A DNA stretch of 64,000 bases from Lithospermum erythrorhizon (taxonomy: Eukaryota; Streptophyta; Magnoliopsida; Boraginales; Boraginaceae): the NCBI GenBank assembly GCA_019722365.1, contig JADFUC010001469.1, positions 744,001 through 808,000 of the forward strand. Direction: 5' to 3'. The translations under genes were made by a program, and so were the position numbers. Numbering within the stretch: position 1 is the stretch's first letter; each line of letters opens with the position of its first letter. Positions 13,242 to 27,625 of the stretch are shown here, one piece after another. The notes below the pieces were generated by a model that worked only from the letters and a program-made list of their open reading frames with translations, did no database searches and was not told the DNA's origin.

Positions 13242-15228
13242 TCAAATCATGTCCAAGAGATCACCCTGATCAGTGCTGCTAAGCTGTGCACTAGAAGCCT
13301 CCATCATCCCATTGCGTATTTGATCCCCAATGTCACGCACATGACCAGGGCCATGGGGAATGAAAACTGTCGTATTCTTTGAGGAGTTCCCAAGATCTTT
13401 GATTGTATCAAAATACTGGGTTATCATTATAAGATCCATCACTTCCTTTGCTGAAGTGCCCTCGACCTTGTGAGAGAAGTTCAGGATGTTCTCTCTCATA
13501 CCATCTGTAATTGCTTGTCTCTGCCTCGCCACCCCCACTCCGCCTAAATATTTTGATTCAGCTTCGCCTTCTGCTTTCTTGATTTGCAAGATTTTTTCTG
13601 CTTCACCTTTGTACACATTAGCCAGCTGTAGCCGTTGAGCTTTTACAGAGGTACAAACGAAATTTAAGCAACATTAGTCCATGACTGATAAACTACCAAT
13701 TCACTTAAATGAGTTAAGACAACACAGATTCCAGAATGCGACACTAGCTTGTACAATATTACTAATCGAGAAAACCTTGGAACAAAGTACAGGACCTAAA
13801 AAAAACTGCTTAAGGAATGATCATAACCTGCGTTTATCTCGTTCATTGCTTTGCGAACAGAGGGGTCCGGAATAATGTCAACCACTAGTATGTGCTCTAT
13901 GTTGTATCCATATGCTCCCATCACCTATTCACGCATCACAAAAAAATATGGTCAATAATAACTATAAATGTTCAATTGTCGTTATGCCAATTTAATTAAG
14001 TGAGCACTAAGATACAGAGTTAAGCATCAGGTAAACCTTTTCAAGCTCCTCCAAGACAGCTTGAGCAACATCACTTTTCTGCTCAAATAGTCCATCTAGT
14101 GTCATTCTAGGAACGTGAGCTCGAACCACTGACGAGAGGAACATATATCACTACGTGAGACGAATGTAAATCTCAAAGAGCGGAAAAAAATAGAGCTTAT
14201 GTTACCATCAAACACGTAAGCCTGAATCTGTTCCTCTGGGTTCTGCAATTCATAGAAAGCGTCATCGGCATTCTGCTTGATAATTCGGTACTGAATTGAG
14301 CAAAGCAATTGAACAAATACATTGTCCTGCAATACAACACTTGTAGTTAGCCTTCCACATCATAGAATCTCATAAGGAAAAAATCCAATTCACCCAAACT
14401 GTTGTAAGACTTCAATAGATAACATATTCTCTCCATCATAATATAATTCTAAACCCAACTAAAACTCAATTATAACTCCATTAACCAAACAAGTTAAGGG
14501 TTCACTCACTTTGTGTTTAATGATTTAAATTTTAGGCAAACAATCATCGAGGTGATCCTTTACCTCATTTTCTTACATCCAATAGTGATTACTGCTTTAT
14601 AAAAGTGTACATCTTTAATCGAAGGTTACATCATAAATATATTAAGAATCTATGAGATTACCAATTGATTATACATAAAGAAAGTTTATACCTTATTGGT
14701 ACTATGTTTCTCAATACGCTCTCACACATGTAACCGGATCCACCAACGTGTTTACATGTGCACTTAACTATGATACCATATTACAAATGTGGTATTGTGA
14801 TCGGATTTCATACTAGAGATGAAAAAAATAACAATACATTATTACTCTGTAATACACACTCGTTAGATCTTAATCAACCAATCAAAAATTAGGTGACACG
14901 ATAATACATGCGATATAATTTTATAAAACACGGGAGCCTTTTCCAACAATCACATACCACTCAAGAACTACTTGTTTTCAATAAATAAAAAAAGCATTGA
15001 AATAATGTAGTGATGGTAAATAAATATATTGACCTTGGTTTTAGTTTCAATTTTGACATCAAGAGAGTTGATTCTAGTGGAAAGCACCCCAGTGAGAAAT
15101 TCTCCAGCAAAAGGGTTGAAAAAGTGGAGACCAGGTTCAGCTAACCTCTCAAACCTCCCCCATCTTTCGATCACTCCGATGCTAGCTTGGTCTATACATC
15201 CACACACCCCACAACACGTGTTACCCAT
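13242..15228 (-). CDS. HIR: Hypersensitive-induced reaction (HIR) protein, SPFH/band 7 family
   Basis: HIR proteins are plant membrane-microdomain scaffolds of the prohibitin/stomatin (SPFH) group. They oligomerise at the plasma membrane and are linked to NLR-type immune receptors and cell death. Five coding exons join in phase: 15034-15228, 14206-14326, 14037-14128, 13828-13924 and 13242-13639, giving 300 residues. The start MGNTCC gives a glycine at position 2 for N-myristoylation and adjacent cysteines suited to palmitoylation, which is the usual HIR membrane anchor. There is no transmembrane segment. Recognisable blocks are [101 protein letters not shown] and [12 protein letters not shown]. 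An in-frame ATG lies six codons upstream (15246), but the myristoylation start is the family start. The C-terminal tail runs slightly past the usual end of about 286-290 residues. Confidence 0.95.
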
Positions 15229-15766
15229 ACCCCCTAATATCAACAAATATCTCTATATTTTATATTTATCATACTCTTTTTAGTTGTTACTACAACAAAA
15301 TTAGATATTTAACAACTGGATATTTTCATTACATTTAAGTATTGGAATGTTTTCAAATTGGCCCTCAATTGTTCAACAATTTACATATTGTCCCCTCGCT
15401 CCATTCAAGGAGTTAAATTAGATTGCTTTAATCAAGAATTTTATTTTGGGGGTACATTTTCTAATAAGGAAATGTGTGGGTCTTTCTAAAATAACAAAAG
15501 AAATAAAGATGGTGACCAAGGTGATTGCACCGCGTTATGTTATTTAATGTGAAATTACTATTCTAACCTCTTTATTCAGAAACAGAGTATTTGATGGGGT
15601 TTCATTTTAGAGGCTGAATAAAGCAGAACATATAAGGGAGATAATTGCACACTCTCTCTGATATTTGATCAAAGTCAAAACTAGTCTATCTTCATTTTGC
15701 ATATATTCAATCTGTGAAAATATACGAGTTACAATATTGTAAAAATAAATACAATTTATTTCAACA
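15229..15766. other. HIR upstream region
   Basis: This is AT-rich non-coding sequence that should contain the HIR promoter and 5' leader on the minus strand. I see no confident core-promoter element or other gene. Confidence 0.5.
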
Positions 15767-16015
15767 CCCCTCCGTTTTTATAATATTGCTTTTACCAAAA
15801 AATTATATTTTTTATAGTTGTCATTTTATAATAACAATAAGATTTTACATTTTCAATATACTTTTAATACTTTTCTTTTAAACAATCAACTAATGATATC
15901 GTTCAATTGACAATTTACATTTTCAATGCATTTTTTGATTATTTTTACTTTTCTTAATTTATGATAAATGCCTAAACGCATAATTAAAAAACTCGAAGAT
16001 AATAATACGAACGAG
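15767..16015. mobile_element. Stowaway-like MITE candidate
   Basis: The left end reads CCCTCCGTTTTTAT. The right end, reverse complemented, reads CTCGTTCGTATTATT, an imperfect terminal inverted repeat of the Stowaway CTCCCTCCGT type. The interior is AT-rich, about 250 bp, without an open frame. Exact ends are uncertain. Confidence 0.45.
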
Positions 16016-16720
16016 GTCATTGCAAAGTGTCAAGATTGTTTATGCAACATGTTGTAATTCTAGAGGTTACCATTGTACTAATACGCTATGAAGACCAAGC
16101 AAATATCGAATTTAGCCAAATTATGAGGATGGTTTGTGCAATTTTTACCTCATGTGTATGAGTGGAAGATAGGGAGGGGCACATCACAACCTTCTAGACA
16201 TGTCGACACCAGAAGATATGTTACACACTATTGACTAAGGTGGATAATTTACCTCATACTTGGATAATCACACATCTATATCTCTAATATATATAAAAAT
16301 AATAAGGATCAAGGCGTATTTTTCAATTATTAATTATTAAATTGGCTCCTTCTATATAAAAATCTAAAGTTGTGTTTCACTGTAAATAAATACTATTTCT
16401 CCATTTTTTATTCGACGCCAGATATCGCTGCACTTCACTATCAATTATTCTTAAACTATATGCTCAAAATTTATAAGAAGAAAATAATATCAGAAATTAT
16501 TTTCAAAGACGAATCTAATGATATATCTTTTCATATTTATTAAAAATAATAAGTAATTAATAATTATCAAGCTTTTACTCAATATACCTAAAATATCAAA
16601 TAAAAATGATGTAGTGATTAAAAAGATTCATCATACTTTATACTGCATATACGTAGACATCAATCAAGAGTAATCACAAGACATACGCATTTATTCGTAA
16701 CGATACATCATATACATTCG

Positions 16721-16743
16721 ATATATATATATATATATATATT
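16721..16743. repeat. (AT)n microsatellite
   Basis: An uninterrupted run of AT dinucleotides lies inside the Helitron candidate. Confidence 0.9.
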
Positions 16744-17018
16744 ATAATTGTCGCCAAGACTAATTTCTAATTAACTTTGCTTATTTGTCTCCAATGCATG
16801 TTTAATGATTCAAAGGTATGCATTGAATAACACAATTATTTACTCAATTTTGCATGTATAACTTTCTACGATCTAATCCACAGCACATTGCCTCATATAT
16901 TATATATTACTATTATTTTATTACTCCTTTCATCAATATGATTATTTTATCATCATATGTCATTTTCAATCTTTAATAATTTATTTTAGTTAAATAATAA
17001 TATGTTTTATGTAGAACT

Positions 17019-17083
17019 ATTATTATTATTATTATTATTATTATTTATTTATTTATTATGTAGAACTATTATTATTATTATTA
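17019..17083. repeat. (ATT)n microsatellites, duplicated
   Basis: Two ATT trinucleotide runs are each preceded by the string tatgtagaactatt, so the microsatellite and its left flank are duplicated locally. The left copy of that flank begins at about 17009. Confidence 0.85.
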
Positions 17084-18873
17084 TTAATAGTATTAGTTAA
17101 ATAAATATGATTTTAGTAGAATTATTATTATTAATATTGTTATTTAATTCCATGAAAATATTAATTTTATATATTGGGATCCACACAAATTTAAATTATA
17201 CTTCTTAAATCATACCAACTTAACCGACATAAAAGCAAATAATTCGATGATACAATATTGATGATCAATTCATCAATACATATAGTCGAGACACAACAGT
17301 TAAAGTAATATTTGTATCTCTCCATGAAAATTCCCCAGTTTTAGTATCTCTCATGATATCGTATTTTTATTGTACTTTATATTATATTTAAAGATTTATT
17401 TGTGATCAAAGACTTTAAAAATAAAATATTAATTAGAAAAATTCAAGTTAGCAAGTTTTAAGAAGGCTTTAGAATAATTTCGAATTAAATATAAAAAATG
17501 GACAACATTTCGGTAAATCGGACAGACAAGTCAAGGCATCGCAGTTCCATTTACTACATCTTATACAAGTGTGAATCAAAAATGTGTTTCTTTCATTTTT
17601 TGCTAAGAATATACTACCCTTCTATTTACACCTTATTATATATTAGTCAATTATTATTTACATCTTATTTACCTATATTATTATGATCATTATATTGACC
17701 ATTGATGGCTGCATATTCATGCAAATTTATTCTCCGGCCATTTTCTCATGTTGGTGGCTAGCCTTTATTTGCATTTGTTGTCCAGTCGTTATTCATTTGA
17801 TTTGATGAGCTAGCCGTTTTGCATTTGTTTGGCTATTTATAATCTCCTATAAAGGAGACTTGATGGACAGTCTACAACACACCCAAATTTTTTTTACAAA
17901 GCTTCATGATGAAGCATAAGAAAGAAGATACTAACTCATATATTTTCCAAGTTTAATATATTCAAAGTTTCATATATGCGAGTAAAATACCTGCTAATTG
18001 CTCATATCTTTGATTATATATTTCTGGATATATATCGTTCATGTTAGTTTTAAAGTGAGAGATCGTTAATGGATGTGTTTTGAATGTCGTGTTAACCTTC
18101 TCGAATCTGCTTGACAAATAATAGGATTACCACCAACGTATGAATATTACCCATTAATTTTTTATAGTAGTTTTGCGTTTTATTTGGATTGATTTAAATT
18201 CTTGTAGTGGGTAACTTGGATTCAATAATACCCATTAGTTTTATTTAGTGGTTTTGCATTTTAATTGGATTATTTAAATTCTTGTGTAGTGGCAACTGAT
18301 CTAAGGACAAGTTACTACAAAAATTGTGCTTCGCGATGAATTTATGATGACTTCAGAGGTTATCGAAAGGTATTCAATGGAGTTCGAAGACGAATAAAGA
18401 AATTAAATCTCGGTAAATAGGGCAACCGTTTGTAAAAGCAAAAATGACTTTGTTTATTACTACAAAATGGTTATAATTAAAAAAAATTATAGATATAAAT
18501 TATGGATTATGAAATTCATCAAAATGATGTAATCAAATATAAAGAGTCATGTAAACATTAAGATGTAACTTCTTCAAAAGGTATTTTTATGTTTAAAGAC
18601 TTTTAACTCTCATTATAATTATTATTGAAATTTGATAATCATTAAATGTGTTAATATAATTAAATTTAAAGAGTCATCTAAGCATCAAGATGTGACTTCT
18701 TCAAAGGCTATTTTTATGTTTAATGACCTTTAACAAAAAAATAAAATTATATATATTTGAATCAAGTCTAAGCAAAATAAAACTATTTCAAAGTTTCTAT
18801 AAAAATAATATAAATTCAATAAAATATTAAACAAAGAAATTGTCACGTACAACGCACGTACTTAATTACTAGT

Positions 18874-20087
18874 TAACATAAGTCGGTTGGTGTATTGTAG
18901 ACAACATTAATGTTAGACTTAACCATTCTAATTATGCTAGTTCATTGTTTGTGGCTTTAATATTTTAATATATTAGTACGTACTTGATGAAGTCACGAAG
19001 AAAGATCGATTTCATATGAATTTTTGTAACAAAGTTGGTCGGATAGGAATCAAATTCTCATGGAAAAGATAAAATCCAACAATCAAGATATCTAATTGTA
19101 CATGGCTAGATTCAATGGACAAAAAAGTTAGGACCAAAACATGGCAAATGCATATTGCATAAGAAGCAATGAATTGAAGATAGATATGGTAGATTGATTG
19201 GAAGATATAGATAGACGCCCATAAAGATGCCGATGCCTAATTTTTTAATCAATTATGTATCACTCAAATCCTGAATCGACGTTCTTTGCTACTGGGACAC
19301 AACATCATCCATAATTTTAGGCCATAACTTGTCTTCACATTTTGCATTTCATTCTATTTACTAACCTGTCCTGGTTGTCCCCAACTGAGTATTACAAATC
19401 AAACTAATTTCATGTAGATATATAACATATTAGTATCTATGCCCGTTATAAGATGAATTAAAACGTCCTTAGTCTACCAAATAACTTAGATCGCCCATGA
19501 TTAATGAACTCTTCGCACTGCAATAACGAACTACCAAGTACTATTAAAAAATGTATGTATCGTTAAGAATTTCTGTGATTACCATAAAACCGATAAGACA
19601 ATAATTAGTTCGAAACTATATTAAGTAAACCACCTATAATATGATTTCATATATTCAATGTCGTATGGGTCTTTGTTCAATATATTTAGCATGGAATACT
19701 CAGAAACAGAAAACATTCATTTGGATCTATCTATTTTGCCCATGTCCTTGAACGTTCAGACGGCAGTGGTCCTCTCTCTTGCGGACATGACAATAAATTT
19801 AAACGTTAAAGAATTCTATTCATTGAAGGAATGGAGACCAATAAATCATTAGAATGGATGGTTGAATAACAAGAATTGGGCTGGAATTGAATTAAGACGA
19901 GTGAATAATTCTCAAAGATCCAAAGTTCCAATTTTATATATAAGTATTGCACGTTGTTATTCCCAGTCAATTCCAAGATCAACTTGTGACAACTTTCAAA
20001 GATATATTATTTCATTTTAATATTACTCCAATTGAATTTATTTCCCTTGTATACATGGTACATGGCCCCTATTTTATGACCACTCTC
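18874..20087. other. Intergenic region upstream of the first DUF1442 gene
   Basis: I recognise no gene or element here. It should hold the distal promoter of the gene starting at 20184. Confidence 0.5.
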
Positions 20088-20095
20088 TATATAAA
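20088..20095 (+). promoter_or_regulatory. TATA box of the first DUF1442 gene
   Basis: TATATAAA lies 89-96 bp upstream of the ATG at 20184, a usual plant core-promoter spacing with a short leader. Confidence 0.7.
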
Positions 20096-20183
20096 GCACC
20101 ATTTGTAAAACTCTTGAAAAACAAAATATAATAATCGTGAACTTTTTCATACACCATAAAATCAAGAATTGAGAGAAAAAAAA

Positions 20184-20849
20184 ATGGTACTCTGGTCAGC
20201 TGAAAATGCCACAGAAGCTTACATCAACGCAATGAAGCTTGCGAAGATAAACCACAAGGAACCCGATGTAGCCGAGTTCATTTCAGCCCTCGCCGCGGGC
20301 TCTAATGCTAAACTAATGGTAATAGCATGCCCAAATGCCTCTGATTATTCAGCGACGCTTGCCTTGGTTGCTGCAGCACATCAAACTGGAGGTCGAGTTG
20401 TATGCATCCTTGGTGACACTAATCAAGAAAAAATATTGAAATACAATCTAGGTGAAAATTCAGATTATGTGACGTTTGTCATGGGAGATATTCGAGTTTT
20501 ATTGAAGAGTGAGTACAAAGATGTGGATTTCATTGTGATAGATTGCAAGATTGAGGATTCTAAGGATGTCCTTAGAGATGTAAGAGGTGTAGTTGAAAAG
20601 AATGCAGTTGTTTTGGGTTATAATGCTCGATTCATGGGTTCATTGAGAAATTTTGGGGTGAATAATAATAATGTTAGTGCTCATTTCTTGCCAATTGGAC
20701 ATGGGATTTTGGTGACTAGAATAGCTAAAAGTGAAGGTGTTTCAAAAAGAAAGAGCAAGTGGATTGTGAAAGTTGATAATTGCACTGGTGAAGAACATGT
20801 TTTTAGGATTATTGGACAACCCTCCAAGTTGAAGGTCGGAGGTGCATAA
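20184..20849 (+). CDS. DUF1442 family protein, intronless copy
   Basis: A single open frame encodes 221 residues. The start MVLWSAENATEAY matches the family N-terminus, so the ATG at 20184 is preferred over the in-frame ATG at 20169. Family blocks include EFISALAAGSNAK, LALVAAAHQTGGRVVCIL, DFIVIDCKIED, VLGYNAR, FLPIGHGILVTRI, KWIVKVDNCTGEEHVFR. DUF1442 proteins are plant-specific, function unknown, with a fold predicted to resemble Rossmann-type SAM-dependent methyltransferases; no classical methyltransferase motif I is obvious here. A short Asn run (NNNN) occurs in the C-terminal third. The neighbouring paralogue at 23249 has an intron after codon 19. This copy has none, and its coding sequence is continuous through the same point (AMKLAKIN). 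Confidence 0.9.
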   Translation: MVLWSAENATEAYINAMKLAKINHKEPDVAEFISALAAGSNAKLMVIACPNASDYSATLALVAAAHQTGGRVVCILGDTNQEKILKYNLGENSDYVTFVMGDIRVLLKSEYKDVDFIVIDCKIEDSKDVLRDVRGVVEKNAVVLGYNARFMGSLRNFGVNNNNVSAHFLPIGHGILVTRIAKSEGVSKRKSKWIVKVDNCTGEEHVFRIIGQPSKLKVGGA

Positions 20850-23126
20850 TGTTACGACTTTTTCAAACAAGAAAGTATAGTCAGGGACCTAAAGTCACAC
20901 TGAAATAATATTAAAAAGGGATAAAATGACTATTTACTCCCCTATTTTGTAAGTGTAGCGCTTGGATAAGCTTACTTGTGATAGTCATTAATTGATTTTT
21001 AACACTGTTTCGGTGTGGATTTATGGACCGTGACAATAGTTTACTAATCTCCACTCATAATGTTTGATTATGCGATAACTCATTTTACTAATCAATAGTT
21101 TACCCCGTAGCTTTAGGTACTGAGAAGAAGCTAAAAATATTGCCATTCCTCGTATTTTTCTTTTCTTCATGAGTGGAGATTAATGTGATCTCATGAAAAT
21201 GATGAAATTGTAAATAACAGAGATCGATTATGGTTAACATGTGATGTTTGATATGTTTTTACATGTGATGTTCGATTATCGATTATGATAATCACCTTAA
21301 TTATATCTGTTAACATGTCAATTAGTTGTATCATTCCAAAATAGTCATGTAATTAAGTACTCATCAGATCAGTGCCCAGTAGCTTCGCTAATTACAGCCT
21401 GCTAATGCACGTGAGCCTTCATAATAATACTCCTATCTCATGGTTTATTTTGTCAACCAGTTGCACGTACGTTTTGTCCTCTATTTATGACCTGTTAAAT
21501 TGTCATAAACTCATACTATAATACACATCATGACTGAGGCATTAAGCTCTAACAAACTATGAACACTGTATGAAGTCTTAAATTAGGTGTTAATAGATAA
21601 TAATAACTACAATTGCGAATCTATTAATGTTCCAGCAGTAAGGTCATATTGGAGATGCATCAAAGGGTCGAGATAATTTGTTATTGAAATTGCATATTGT
21701 TTATAATAATGTTCACTGAAATTATATTGTAGTCCTTGTCTTGTTCATCAAAGACAAGGATCATACAACGTTTATGTAGCTTCAACGACTAATTTAGCAA
21801 CGCAAACTCCGAACTAATAAGTCTCAACTTTGTGTCATAACTATTTGAATGAGCAACTATCTCACAAAGGGGTTCGTTATTATGATTGAGTACAACAATT
21901 ATGTAACTCACATGATTAATATTCACCAACGCAAATTCCGGACCTAGTCTCAATAGAGTTGGATTGGTGATGGACTAGCCGTGTGGGGCGCTCAATGTTG
22001 AGCGTATCAACGTAGAGTTGGATTGAGATGTACCTTGAACCTTTACGATAACACGAAAGACCAAGAGACAAGAAATTCATGGAATTGAATTGAGAAGTTA
22101 ATGAAGTTGTATGCTATGGAAGAAACAACTTGATCCAATCTTAGATCTCTGTAACACTACTAGGAGGCAAAGCACAATACAAGCCTTTTGCAGGACACCA
22201 TCCTCATTTTCTCAATCACATTACTTCAATTATTTTGCACGTTGTTTTGCAGAGACAGCCTAGAACAGTAGAATTCAATACTTTCTTTTTGCAGCAAGTT
22301 GAAATAATCAAACAATTCCATTGTTTCAGAATTGAATTTTATTATTTGATTCTCTCACTTTGCTTTCTAGCTAGTAGTTTCTTATCGTACAATAATTGTT
22401 GATATTTCTTAAACAATTCATCTTAGATTTCAACTGTCCCTCTAGTGTGAAGCATTGCAGCCAACAGGAAGATATATAATGTAGTCATTCAGAAGATGCT
22501 GCCATGTTGAATATTTTTTACTTTGATATGTTAGTTAATTCCAAGTGATGTTTCCAGGAAGTTAGTTCATGATTCCTGTCCTTGATGTCCTTCTTGCTAT
22601 AGAACAAGTTTGCTAATTAATCTAGGAATCTTTTCACATCAAAATATTGGTGTGAGTATTATGTCCCGCTTGTGTTTGAACGGACCTTATGTCTCAAATG
22701 ATGTGATTATGCACGACATATCAATCATATAATGTTAATTATAAGATATAAGAGGTCCATCAATAAACAAATAGAGTTTTAACTAATTATTTTAAACTTT
22801 TTATTTAAATTAAGACGAGTGAAACATAATAACGCATGAAGGAATTTACTAAGGTCTTTCATTTTATAAGTTTATAGTAATAGTTATGCATTAAAAAGGA
22901 ATATATTACTAATTGTCTATTTCAGTAAGATAAATTTTGGCTTATATAATCATCAGTAGGAACACCTATGTTCTCATTTAATGGACGGCAACAAAAGGTA
23001 AAGTCCCAAAAGATAGAGAGACCCATCAATGGTTTAATTGAATTGATTAAATACAGCAAAGCCAGTTGTACATACAAGTGTACAACAAGCAGTGCTATTG
23101 CATTAACTTTCCATTGCTTTTGCCTC
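20850..23126. other. Intergenic gap between the two DUF1442 genes
   Basis: About 2.3 kb of AT-rich sequence contains no gene I can support. It includes one 14-bp perfect inverted repeat (21045-21058 and 21169-21182) and the promoter of the second DUF1442 gene. Confidence 0.5.
21045..21182. repeat. Small inverted-repeat element (138 bp)
   Basis: taatctccactcat at the left and its exact reverse complement at the right flank about 110 bp of AT-rich sequence. It could be a tiny MITE or a transcriptional hairpin downstream of the first DUF1442 gene. No clear target duplication is seen. Confidence 0.55.
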
Positions 23127-23134
23127 TATATAAA
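23127..23134 (+). promoter_or_regulatory. TATA box of the second DUF1442 gene
   Basis: TATATAAA lies about 120 bp upstream of the ATG at 23249, inside a pyrimidine-rich context typical of plant core promoters. Confidence 0.65.
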
Positions 23135-23248
23135 TGCAATACACATCCAAGATACAAACAAATCTAATACTCAGTACAATAAAACCTCTCTACTTTTCTC
23201 TTGCTCAACCAATCAAGAGAACTCAACATTCACCAATTAAACAACAAA

Positions 23249-24041
23249 ATGGCTGCATGGTCTGCTGAAAATGCTACCAAAGCATACCTCAAAACCATCA
23301 AAATGGTGAGTATTTGTGTACAATCTAATGTTCTATTCAATATCACATAAAAACTCTAGATATTTGAATAAATTGTGAATTCGATCTAAATTTGTTTTTT
23401 TTTTTTCAATTCAGGGAAAGTGTGCTAAAGAGCTAAATGGAGCTGAGTTTATCTCTGCACTAGCAGCTGGAAACAACTCCCAGATGATTGTCATCACATG
23501 TGCTAAAACAGCAGACTCCACGACGTTGGCCTTGGCCGCGGCAGCTCAACAGACAGGTGGCAATGTCATCTGCATTCTCCGCGGCCTTGACCAGCTCCGG
23601 GAGTCTGAGAAAGCTCTAGGAGGAACCTCAAGCCATATCCAATTCGTCATTGGAGATGCCAAGAATCAACTTTTGAATCACTACCAAAATGCAGATTTCT
23701 TGGCTATTGACTGCAACCTTGAAAACCATGAAGAGATCCTCAATTGTGTTCAAGGAAGTGATCGAAAAAACAATACCATTGTTATTGGATACAATGCATT
23801 TTGTAAAGAGTCATGGAGGAGTAGCCATTTTCAGACTCAGTTGTTGCCTATTGGAGATGGGTTGTTGGTGAAAAGAATTGTTGCTGGAGGAAATAGTAGA
23901 GGAGTTGGACATGATAATAATAATAATAATAACGGTGGATTGAGGAAAACAGCAAGGTGGATTGTTAGAGTAGATAAATGTACAGGTGAACAACATGTTT
24001 TTAGAGTAAGAAGTAATGATAGGAGAGCAGTTCATGCTTGA
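23249..24041 (+). CDS. DUF1442 family protein, two-exon copy
   Basis: Exon 1 is 23249-23305 (MAAWSAENATKAYLKTIKM). Exon 2 is 23415-24041, joined in phase across a 109-bp GT-AG intron with a long T-tract acceptor. The product has 227 residues. Shared with the upstream paralogue are WSAENAT, AEFISALAAG, AAAQQTGGNVICIL, FLAIDCNLEN, IVIGYNA, LLPIGDGLLVKRI and the C-terminal block WIVRVDKCTGEQHVFRV. An AAT microsatellite (about 23910-23931) encodes a run of six Asn near residue 188. This insertion site differs from the Asn run in the paralogue. Function is unknown for the family. The tandem arrangement indicates local duplication. Confidence 0.93.
23910..23931 (+). repeat. (AAT)n microsatellite inside the second DUF1442 coding region
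   Basis: The triplet run is in frame and codes for consecutive Asn residues, so length changes would alter the protein without shifting the frame. Confidence 0.85.
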
Positions 24042-25545
24042 TTTTTTATCTACAACTTTGTAGGAATATTAATCATTGAATTGGCAAATGTAAATATCTA
24101 GTAACTGGGTAATACCTCTTGACTTTCTTTTTGTTCAATAGTTTTGGTCTGAGCTTCCTAAATCTTTTGATTGTTCTTGAAATTATGAATTTTTTAATAA
24201 TGATCATGATAATTGCTATCATTGATATCTATTCAGTATTTTCATACTGATGATATAAAATGTAACTTTTCAACGTATTTTAACTTAGAAATTCTAATTT
24301 AATAGAAACATATACGAATTGATACAATATTATAGGGTAAAATCATTAAAAAAATGACATGAGTCATTCAAATAAAAATACAACAATAAGTATTTATTGT
24401 TTAATTGTAGTAGATGAGACCTTTACTATAACATAAAGGAGTTGATTATGCTACTTCAATTGAACATACTTGAAACATGATAGTCCAGTGGCTGAGCTTG
24501 AACATAAATTCAAGGAGATTAAAAGGATTAAATTTATTTAGAGGGATTTTTTATTATTTAGGGGATCAATTATTATATTTTATTTAAAATGACTTATATT
24601 TAAAGAATAAACTATAAAATTTTCAAAACAGCCCCCCTTACTCTTTTCTAAGCTCCGCCACTGATTATAGCCACACAAAGCGTATCACGCTCTTACTCGT
24701 TCTAAGGGTGAGTTCAAACCAAACTAAGTTTTCTCACTTATTGGGGTGTCGTATATGAATATGACGTCTTCACTTAATCATGTGTCGGGACATAACTTTT
24801 GTTAAACCCATAAACTCTAGATAATTTGATGTCATCTATGTATACCTCTTATTCAGTTTATCTCTAATCCCCGTGTATTTATATCTATCATGAATTCACA
24901 TTCTCGTGAGCCGAACCCGAAGGAAATTATGTTGAAATTGTTATATCCTTGTGTTCATGCCAAACCACTTGATTTATGTCTCTATCTATAAGACTACAAT
25001 TCTATAAACATCACTTCAATCCCATCTATCTAAACCTACAAGTCTAGAACTAGACACGACAAATGGATTTAACAGATGTGTGTTGGGTATAACGAACATC
25101 CATTGATTTTAACAGATGCTCGCTTTTCTTATCGAACGAATTTGTTGTCGAAATCAAGCGGTTAGATCCTGGCAGACAAATCATGTACTCAATCCTAACA
25201 CATAAATCACGTGTCGACATGCTGCTATATTTAATATTCACTATTTAGAATTTTAGACAATATAAGGACCTTAATTATTTCAATTAGTAATAAAACGGCT
25301 GTGTTCGCAGTAATTCAATGGCTAAGGAAGGAACATTTATCGAACATACTCAAGACTGAAACATATGAATTGCACCTGAAACAGACAACGACCCAATGGG
25401 TTAAGCCCAATTTGAATTAAAGCCTCTTCGAATACCTTAAAACATAACCTAAGTAGTTGTACAAATATTGACCAAATCAAGAAACCGAAGCCTTCAGTTT
25501 TCCGCCGCCGCATATTCGCCTGAAACCACCACCTCCGCCGGCAGC
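24042..25545. other. Intergenic region between DUF1442 and RPS13
   Basis: No gene is supported. A stretch at about 24480-24740 has short tRNA-promoter-like strings (for example gagttcaaacc), as in decayed SINEs, but I cannot define an element. The right end holds the RPS13 promoter. Confidence 0.45.
25386..25415 (+). promoter_or_regulatory. Site II-like element in the RPS13 promoter
   Basis: AGCCCA (25404-25409, reverse complement TGGGCT) next to acccaatgggtt matches the TGGGCY site II element. TCP-type factors bind this element in many plant ribosomal-protein promoters. It lies about 140 bp upstream of the RPS13 ATG. Confidence 0.6.

Positions 25546-27625
<2,080 letters not shown>

Larger units (their letters stand above)
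16281..18873 (+). mobile_element. Candidate non-autonomous Helitron (about 2.6 kb)
   Basis: The left end begins TCTCTAATATATATAAAA directly after an A. The right end is ...TTAATTACTAGT directly before a T, with a short GTAC/ACGC-rich potential hairpin (18845-18860) just inside. This matches plant Helitrons, which start with TC, end in CTRR-T and insert between A and T. No Rep/helicase frame is present, so it would be non-autonomous. Inside are AT and ATT microsatellites, an LTR-like stretch with a TATA-like tatttataat near 17833, an 80-bp tandem duplication (about 18151-18213 and 18231-18297) and a 60-bp direct repeat (about 18537-18600 and 18667-18730). The two ends could belong to different elements. 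Confidence 0.45.

Noticed and set aside
22968..23240. 90-codon open frame upstream of the second DUF1442 gene
   Set aside because: It covers the TATA box and leader of the real gene, shows no family similarity and has biased composition, so it is chance.
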